From Alphaproteobacteria bacterium (lineage in GTDB: Bacteria > Pseudomonadota > Alphaproteobacteria > UBA8366 > GCA-2717185): a stretch of 11,960 bases of DNA. Under the pieces are notes generated by a model. It was not told the DNA's origin. It saw only the letters and a list, made by a program, of their open reading frames with translations, and did not search any database. The stretch covers positions 1 to 11,960 of the forward strand of contig JAESSL010000066.1 of assembly GCA_016764135.1 (NCBI GenBank), read 5' to 3'. Made by a program: the position numbers and the translations under genes. Of the stretch, positions 7,485-11,960 are shown one piece after another (within the stretch, counting starts at the first letter, position 1; every line of letters starts with the position of its first letter).

Positions 7485-8162
7485 TTAAGCCGCCCTGTTT
7501 TGTTGACGGTGCTCGGGTGTTTGGGGCGCTGCATGGCCGTTGAATTCATCGACCAACTGCGCCATACGCCGCCGGGCAACGATCATATTTTCCCGTTTGA
7601 TGGGGCCAAATCCCCTGATTGAATCCGTTGAGCGGGCGATGGTTACCGCCAAGGCGTGATTACCAGCGTCCAGACGCAGACAAACCCGCCGGATCATTTT
7701 TTCATAATCGACGATCAACGCACGCTCCATGCGTCTTTCCACCGAATATCCGAAGGGGTCGAACGGTGATCCGCGAAGCACCTTAAATTTTTCGAGAACG
7801 CGAAACAGTGTGAAAACCCAAGGCCCAAATACCCGTTTTCGCGGTCGCCCCGTTTCCGGGTCAAGCCTGGAAATCAGAGGCGGCGCCAAATGCACGGACA
7901 CTTTTGCGGATCGATTGAATTGACGCGCCAATCCGTCACGAAATGCGGTGGAGGAATACAAACGGGCGACCTCATATTCGTCTTTATAAGCCATAAGACG
8001 ATAGGCTTCTTCGGCGACAGCCATGGGAAAAATATCATCGTCAATTTTTGCACGCCGCGTCGCCAATTGCGTTTGCGCCACCAATTCCAGGAACTTCTGG
8101 GCGTAGGCGTCGTTTTGGTAGTCGCGTAGTTCGGCCGCCAGAAATGCGAGACGGGCGTCCAA
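7485..8162 (-). CDS. C-terminal fragment of the fused 2-oxoacid:ferredoxin oxidoreductase, separated by a frameshift
   Basis: This 225-residue reading frame matches the C-terminal domain found at the end of single-chain indolepyruvate ferredoxin oxidoreductases (DUF6537). It contains ELRDYQNDAYAQKFL early, HLAPPLISRLDPETGRPRKR in the middle, and RSTDSIRGFGPIKREN near the end, all typical of that tail. The only in-frame start in the region is a TTG at 8162 with no Shine-Dalgarno. The frame stays open upstream through about 27 more codons (RIALGRLLKAAPESIALEPE and on), which reads as a natural continuation of the 926-residue frame. It is therefore not an independent gene but the displaced tail of it. 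It lies 17 bp upstream of the dehydrogenase. If the frameshift is real, this part may be untranslated. Confidence 0.85.
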   Translation of the reverse strand: MDARLAFLAAELRDYQNDAYAQKFLELVAQTQLATRRAKIDDDIFPMAVAEEAYRLMAYKDEYEVARLYSSTAFRDGLARQFNRSAKVSVHLAPPLISRLDPETGRPRKRVFGPWVFTLFRVLEKFKVLRGSPFDPFGYSVERRMERALIVDYEKMIRRVCLRLDAGNHALAVTIARSTDSIRGFGPIKRENMIVARRRMAQLVDEFNGHAAPQTPEHRQQNRAA

Positions 8163-8227
8163 CGTTTCTGCCGGACGCGCCTCGGGCTCCAGCGCAATCG
8201 ACTCCGGCGCGGCCTTGAGAAGGCGAC

Positions 8228-8251
8228 CTAGCGCGATGCGTCGGTGTTTTC
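8228..8251 (-). other. Apparent -1 frameshift site in the fused oxidoreductase gene
   Basis: On the - strand the upper frame reads NGVAVEENTDASR then TAG (8228-8230). Shifting by -1 at the AAAA tract (complement of 8247-8250) gives NGVAVEEKHRRIALGRL. From memory of the family, this keeps the NGVAVE...GR spacing seen in intact relatives. The simplest reading is loss of one base in or next to the A tract, by mutation or by sequencing/assembly error. GGAAAAC does not fit the X XXY YYZ slippery pattern, so programmed slippage is not supported. Confidence 0.75.
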
Positions 8252-11008
8252 CTCAACGGCGACGCCATTAGCGCGAATTGCGGAGTCGATTGCTTCAATG
8301 GACACGGGAATGAGTCCGGCCTGCCATAGAGCCCCCAACAAAACGACGTTCGCGTAGATAGAGTCGCCAAGATAATGTTCAGCAATCTTTGTCGCTGGGT
8401 AACCAGAAGCGCTCCGGGCGTTTGCCCTCAGCGTGGCTTCGACAGCGTCGCTTTTGAATTCTGTTGATCCCTCCAGCGTAAACGCCGAGGTCGATGCGAC
8501 ATCGCTGTTGAATACCAGAATCGTCGCCTTGGGGTCGAAGAGTGTCAGCGCATCGGGCGTCAGCGTCGTCACCATATCGCACGCCAGCACCGTATTTGCA
8601 TGTCCGGGACTAATCCGCGAGGATGCAATCGGCGTTCCCGGCAAACTGATGCGCAGATGGGATGAAACAGCCCCACCTTTTTGCGCCAAGCCCGTCATAT
8701 CGAGCGTGGCGACGGTTCTACCATCGGCATGAGCCGCTCTCGCAAGAATAGCGGAGAGAGTCGTCACGCCGGTCCCTCCAACGCCAGTGATCAACAAATT
8801 GAAAGGCATGTTCGCCAATTTCGGCAATGCCGGACTGGCGAGGTTCTTGGCTTCCTGCTGGAGATCAAAGACCGGACGCTCGCGCTTCAGGGCGCCATCA
8901 TGAACCGTTACAAAGGACGGACAAAAACCTTCGCCACAGCTGTAATCCTTGTTGCAACTGGATTGATTGACCTGACGCTTAACGCCAAAGAGCGTTTCTA
9001 CCGGCTCTATGGACAGGCAGTTGGACTGAACGGAACAATCGCCGCAGGATTCGCAGATGCGCGGGTTGATATAAAGGCGCCTCGTTGCTTCTGGCAGGAG
9101 ACCACGTTTGATACGTCGCCGTTTTTCCGTCGCGCATGTCTGGTCGTGTATGAGCACAGAAACGCCTGGATATCTGCTCAACTCCTTTTGGATGGACATA
9201 ATGCGAGATCGGTCAAATACCGGCGTGTCATGCGGCAAGCGCACGCCTTTATACCGGGACAGGTCATCACTGGTGATGACGATCCGCTCAACGCCTTCCG
9301 CCCGAATTTGATCGACAAGACGCGGAACATCGAGTGGGCCGTCAATCTTTTGGCCCCCCGTCATCGCCACAGCATCGTTATAGAGCAGCTTAAAGGTAAT
9401 CGGCGCTGTGGCGGCGACCGCAGCGCGGATCGCCAGAATGCCAGAGTGGAAATAGGTGCCGTCGCCAAGGTTGGCGAAAACATGCTTTTCGGTCGTAAAG
9501 GGAAACTGACCCAGCCACGGCGCGCCTTCTCCCCCCATTTGAGTATAGCCATCAGTGGTGCGGTCCATACCCTCAGTCATGATATGGCAACCAACGCCTG
9601 CAATTGAGCGCGCGCCTTGGGGCGTTTTGGTCGAAGTGCTATGCGGACACCCGGAACAAAAATGCGGCGCGCGTGTCGCCGCGGGCATTTCATTAGCGTC
9701 GATCCGGTGCGCCAACGCATCGATTCTGGCGGCGTCCCTGGTCAATTCAGGCATCACGACGGACAATGCGCGCGCAATATCGGCGGGCGCCAGGTCCAAC
9801 GTTTCACGCAGGAGAGCCTCGCCCTGCGGCGTTTGCTTTCCCCAAACACGAGGTCGATTGCGCGCGGGCAAGTGATAGAGCAATTCTTTCAACTGAGGTT
9901 CGACAAGGCCGCGTTTATTTTCAATCACAAGGATCGAGTCCAGACCCTCTGCAAAGTCGCGGATCGTCTCCGTCTCCAGGGGCCATGGCATGGTAACCTT
10001 GAGCAGACGCACCCCCAGTTTGGCCGCCCGCGCCTCGTCGAGGCCAAACAACGCAAAGGTCTCAAGCAGGTCGGCATAGGCCTTACCGACGGCCACAATA
10101 CCAAACCTGTCGCCGGTTTTTCGCCAAATGATCCTGTTCAGTTTGTTTTTACGGGCAAAGGCGAGCGCGGCGGGCAATTTTACCTCGCGCACCAACCGCT
10201 CCGCATCCACCCGATGTCGCAGCAAGCTCGACCGCTGGAGCGGCTCTATTAATCTGGGATCGGGGCTTTCAGGACGTCGGATAGAGAGACGGTCCGGATT
10301 GATCCATACGGTCTGAGTGGCGTCCATCAAATCCGCCAGCGCGATCATGCCAACCCACAATCCGGACCAGCGCGACAAAGCGTATCCCATAAGGCCCAGA
10401 TCCAGGACATCCTGAACCGAAGACGGCGCCAGAACAGGCATTTCCATATCCTTGAAAACGAATTCACTCTGGCAGGGCCAGGCCGATGATTTGGCTCGAT
10501 GGTCGTCGCCCACAACCGCCAGAACGCCACCGCACGCCGCTGTCCCCGTAAAATTGGCGTGTTTAAAGGCGTCGCCGCTGCGGTCCAGGCCAGGCGCCTT
10601 GCCATACCAAAGCCCAAAAACGCCATCGACCGTCGATTTCGGGTCCAGCGCATTCTGTTGGCTTCCCCATACAGCCGTCGCCGCAAGCTCCTCATTAACC
10701 CCGGGACGAACCAGAATATTGAGAGGATCGAGGATATGTTTTTCCCGCTCTAGCTGCTGATCAAAGCCGGACAGAGGAGACCCGCGGTATCCGGATACAA
10801 AGCCCGCAGTCTTCAATCCCGCTCGTCGATCGGCGTGGGCCTGATCGATAAGGAGACGGATAAGCGCCTGGATACCCGTCAGGAGGACATGACCATCCTG
10901 ACTTGCGTACTTGTCCTGCATATCGATTTTGAGTGACGAATTCTTCATGGCGGCATTGCTCCATTCATGGTTTCCGGAGCTCGTTAGTCCCAAGAATTTT
11001 ACGTCCAT
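8228..11008 (-). CDS. Indolepyruvate ferredoxin oxidoreductase family protein, N-terminal and central domains (frameshifted)
   Basis: This is a single-chain 2-oxoacid:ferredoxin oxidoreductase that would decarboxylate an aryl- or branched-chain 2-oxo acid to acyl-CoA using TPP and iron-sulfur clusters. The order of parts is clear. A pyrimidine-type N-terminal domain comes first (TGIQALIRL near 44-52, GYRGSPLSGFDQQ 73-85), followed by CSGCPH at 451-456. The TPP site is GDG at 515-517 with NDAVAMTGGQ at 544-553. Cys652, 655, 658 and 664 form a ferredoxin-like cluster, with further Cys at 685, 691 and 696. The gamma domain starts at GVGGTGVTT (742-750). The frame stops at residue 926, whereas intact relatives run to about 1,150-1,190; the missing tail lies at 7485-8250 in another frame. 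Position 11008 is the most upstream possible start, since a stop codon precedes it. The ATG at 10948, with GGAG ten bases before it, is the better-supported start. Confidence 0.88.
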   Translation of the reverse strand: MDVKFLGLTSSGNHEWSNAAMKNSSLKIDMQDKYASQDGHVLLTGIQALIRLLIDQAHADRRAGLKTAGFVSGYRGSPLSGFDQQLEREKHILDPLNILVRPGVNEELAATAVWGSQQNALDPKSTVDGVFGLWYGKAPGLDRSGDAFKHANFTGTAACGGVLAVVGDDHRAKSSAWPCQSEFVFKDMEMPVLAPSSVQDVLDLGLMGYALSRWSGLWVGMIALADLMDATQTVWINPDRLSIRRPESPDPRLIEPLQRSSLLRHRVDAERLVREVKLPAALAFARKNKLNRIIWRKTGDRFGIVAVGKAYADLLETFALFGLDEARAAKLGVRLLKVTMPWPLETETIRDFAEGLDSILVIENKRGLVEPQLKELLYHLPARNRPRVWGKQTPQGEALLRETLDLAPADIARALSVVMPELTRDAARIDALAHRIDANEMPAATRAPHFCSGCPHSTSTKTPQGARSIAGVGCHIMTEGMDRTTDGYTQMGGEGAPWLGQFPFTTEKHVFANLGDGTYFHSGILAIRAAVAATAPITFKLLYNDAVAMTGGQKIDGPLDVPRLVDQIRAEGVERIVITSDDLSRYKGVRLPHDTPVFDRSRIMSIQKELSRYPGVSVLIHDQTCATEKRRRIKRGLLPEATRRLYINPRICESCGDCSVQSNCLSIEPVETLFGVKRQVNQSSCNKDYSCGEGFCPSFVTVHDGALKRERPVFDLQQEAKNLASPALPKLANMPFNLLITGVGGTGVTTLSAILARAAHADGRTVATLDMTGLAQKGGAVSSHLRISLPGTPIASSRISPGHANTVLACDMVTTLTPDALTLFDPKATILVFNSDVASTSAFTLEGSTEFKSDAVEATLRANARSASGYPATKIAEHYLGDSIYANVVLLGALWQAGLIPVSIEAIDSAIRANGVAVEENTDASR

Positions 11009-11071
11009 TCAGGAAGTATTAATCTCCTGATTGTTCTATAATGAGAAGATTATTGAATAATAATTCTCAGG
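11009..11071. promoter_or_regulatory. Divergent control region with several dyads, likely Lrp-type operators
   Basis: This AT-rich stretch separates the oxidoreductase operon (-) from the Lrp-type gene (+). TCAGGA (11009-11014) and TCCTGA (11025-11030) form a perfect 6-bp inverted repeat with a 10-bp gap. GAGAA (11043-11047) and TTCTC (11064-11068) form the arms of a second, AT-rich dyad, and TCAGG recurs at 11067-11071. Lrp-family proteins commonly bind several spaced imperfect dyads around their own and divergent promoters. That family knowledge plus the position is the basis for calling these operators. Confidence 0.5.
11037..11042 (+). promoter_or_regulatory. -10 box for the Lrp/AsnC gene
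   Basis: A perfect TATAAT lies at 11037-11042, which would start transcription near 11049, about 29 bases before the ATG at 11078. No convincing TTGACA-like -35 is present at the right distance. The promoter may therefore be weak or activator-dependent. It lies between the two dyads, so bound regulator could directly block or assist polymerase. Confidence 0.45.
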
Positions 11072-11077
11072 TTTATC

Positions 11078-11569
11078 ATGATTGAGAAAAATATTTCCTT
11101 CGATGAATGGGAAATCAAAATCCTTCTGATCCTTCAGGAAGATGCATCACTGTCTATCGCCGAGCTCGCTCAACGGGTCGGTTTGTCGCAAACCCCTTGC
11201 TGGCGGCGCGTCAAACGACTCAAAGAAATTGGCGTGATCCGGCGAACGGCGGCGATACTGGACCGCCACGCGCTCGGCCTCGAGTTCGTCTCCTACACCT
11301 ATGTCAAACTTGCGTTGCCCAGCCGAGACAATATGGAGGCGTTCGAGACCGCCATCCTGCGGTGGCCGGAAGTAACCTTCTGTGAAAAGGTGACCGGCGC
11401 CGTTGATTATTTAATCAAGGTCGTGTGCGTTAATATTCAGGATTACGATCTGTTTCTCCGGGACAAGCTTCTCGCCTTGTCGCTCGTGGCGGATACACAA
11501 TCCCGGATTGTCGTCTCGACCATTAAGGATGAAACGTCTCTGCCGATACGCGGCGATGGAACCCCATAG
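11078..11569 (+). CDS. Lrp/AsnC family transcriptional regulator
   Basis: The product is 163 residues, typical of Lrp/AsnC proteins. An N-terminal winged helix-turn-helix spans about residues 8-60, with LSIAELAQRVGLSQTPCWRRVKRL as the recognition region (25-48), followed by the usual GVIRRTAAILD wing. The RAM effector-binding domain spans about 68-150, with VTGAVDYLIKVVCVNIQDYDLFL corresponding to the amino-acid-binding turn (GxxDYLLKV type). The start ATG at 11078 has only a weak CAGG six bases upstream. The gene is divergent from the oxidoreductase-dehydrogenase operon, across a 69-bp dyad-rich gap. It most likely senses the amino acid or 2-oxo acid degraded by that operon and also controls itself. 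This is inference from position and family habit. Confidence 0.93.
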   Translation: MIEKNISFDEWEIKILLILQEDASLSIAELAQRVGLSQTPCWRRVKRLKEIGVIRRTAAILDRHALGLEFVSYTYVKLALPSRDNMEAFETAILRWPEVTFCEKVTGAVDYLIKVVCVNIQDYDLFLRDKLLALSLVADTQSRIVVSTIKDETSLPIRGDGTP

Positions 11570-11591
11570 CGCTGCGCCAGCAGGCCAGCGC
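11569..11591. terminator. Weak candidate hairpin between convergent genes
   Basis: GCGCTG (11569-11574) and CAGCGC (11586-11591) can pair across an 11-base loop that holds a further CC/GG match. It lies in the 30-bp gap between the Lrp-type gene and the converging monooxygenase gene. No clean T tract follows on either strand (a G run follows on the + strand, then AAATTTT), so termination is only a possibility. Confidence 0.3.
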
Positions 11592-11599
11592 CCGGGGGG

Positions 11600-11960
11600 T
11601 CAAATTTTACGGATCATGAAGCCATCAAAGAACGCCGCCAGTTCGGCATGGGCGTTCAACGGGAGAATTTGCGCAATATGCTGGTCTGGTCGAACGACGA
11701 CCATACAGCCCCCGTCCCGATCAATTCCTCGCATATCAAAGATGTTCTGGCCGGATTTAGGATCAACGCAGTACATTTTTTCATAATCGCGAAGCCCAAA
11801 CTTGCCTTTTTGCGGCATAAGGAACGCGGGCATCGCCTCCACCGCAAGGTCGCGGCAGCTTTGCTGAAAGACAGCCCGGACATCGATAACAGAATCAATA
11901 TCGGCGCCCGGTGGGGTGAACCGCAGAACGGGAGAGTCGGCGCCGTCCGCCAGGAATTCA
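11600..11960 (-). CDS. Phenol 2-monooxygenase-type FAD hydroxylase, C-terminal end (cut by window edge)
   Basis: The frame is open from the stop at 11600 to the window end, giving 119 C-terminal residues of a longer protein. They match the thioredoxin-like C-terminal domain of FAD-dependent aromatic hydroxylases of the phenol 2-monooxygenase type. Visible signatures are FTPPGADIDSVIDVRAVFQQ near the start of the visible part, KGKFGLRDYEKMYCVDP in the middle, and FDMRGIDRDGG followed by VVVRPDQHIAQILPLNAH and AAFFDGFM near the end. Such enzymes add an oxygen atom to a phenolic ring using NAD(P)H and O2. The FAD and substrate domains lie outside the window, so substrate and intactness are unknown. 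An internal GTG at 11842 is not a start, as the match continues upstream of it. The gene converges on the Lrp-type gene. Confidence 0.85.
   Translation of the reverse strand, partial: EFLADGADSPVLRFTPPGADIDSVIDVRAVFQQSCRDLAVEAMPAFLMPQKGKFGLRDYEKMYCVDPKSGQNIFDMRGIDRDGGCMVVVRPDQHIAQILPLNAHAELAAFFDGFMIRKI

Noticed and set aside
7485..8162. Independent gene starting at TTG 8162
   Set aside because: There is no Shine-Dalgarno before it. The family match continues upstream of the TTG and joins the larger frame.
8228..8262. Programmed -1 ribosomal frameshifting
   Set aside because: The codons GAA AAC preceded by G do not form a canonical slippery heptamer, and slipped pairing would be poor in both sites. 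The long intact relatives also argue for a simple indel.
8681..9607. 308-codon + strand open frame
   Set aside because: It lies wholly opposite the oxidoreductase gene, whose cofactor motifs are clear in the other strand. The + frame product has no recognisable domain.
9617..10252. 211-codon + strand open frame
   Set aside because: This is another shadow of the oxidoreductase gene, with no recognisable domain.

Overview
The window looks like ordinary chromosomal DNA from a proteobacterium, most likely an alphaproteobacterium. This is inferred from three things: a single-chain fused indolepyruvate:ferredoxin oxidoreductase, a yeaG-yeaH-ycgB (prkA-yeaH-spoVR) cluster, and moderate-to-high GC genes separated by short AT-rich control regions. 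I see no rRNA, tRNA, CRISPR array, transposase or integrase.

Layout. (1) Positions 1-1151, + strand: the 3' part of a double-hotdog MaoC-type acyl-CoA dehydratase/hydratase, a short tandem repeat, then a 94-residue conserved-looking protein of unknown function. (2) Positions 1223-6169, - strand: a compact three-gene operon read yeaG/prkA (AAA+ protein kinase) -> yeaH (von Willebrand A domain, DUF444) -> ycgB/spoVR. It converges on the 94-residue gene. (3) Positions 6170-6414: an AT-rich control region with an extended -10 promoter for the kinase operon, a 9-bp dyad, a facing + strand -10 box and a + strand intrinsic terminator. Together these outline a possible small RNA. (4) Positions 6415-11008, - strand: a catabolic operon read indolepyruvate-type 2-oxoacid:ferredoxin oxidoreductase -> leucine/valine-type amino-acid dehydrogenase. 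The oxidoreductase is split by an apparent -1 frameshift near 8247-8250. (5) Positions 11009-11077: a divergent promoter region with several dyads. (6) Positions 11078-11569, + strand: an Lrp/AsnC regulator. (7) Positions 11600-11960, - strand: the C-terminal end of a phenol 2-monooxygenase-type flavoprotein cut by the window edge.

How they work together. The dehydrogenase would turn a branched-chain or aromatic amino acid into its 2-oxo acid. The ferredoxin oxidoreductase would then convert that to an acyl-CoA with reduced ferredoxin. The divergent Lrp-type regulator is the obvious candidate controller. The kinase/VWA/SpoVR trio is a conserved stress or starvation module whose biochemistry is still poorly understood. 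The most notable observations are the frameshifted oxidoreductase, the convergent-promoter and candidate sRNA arrangement upstream of the kinase, and the loss of the usual catalytic Asp in the MaoC-like protein.
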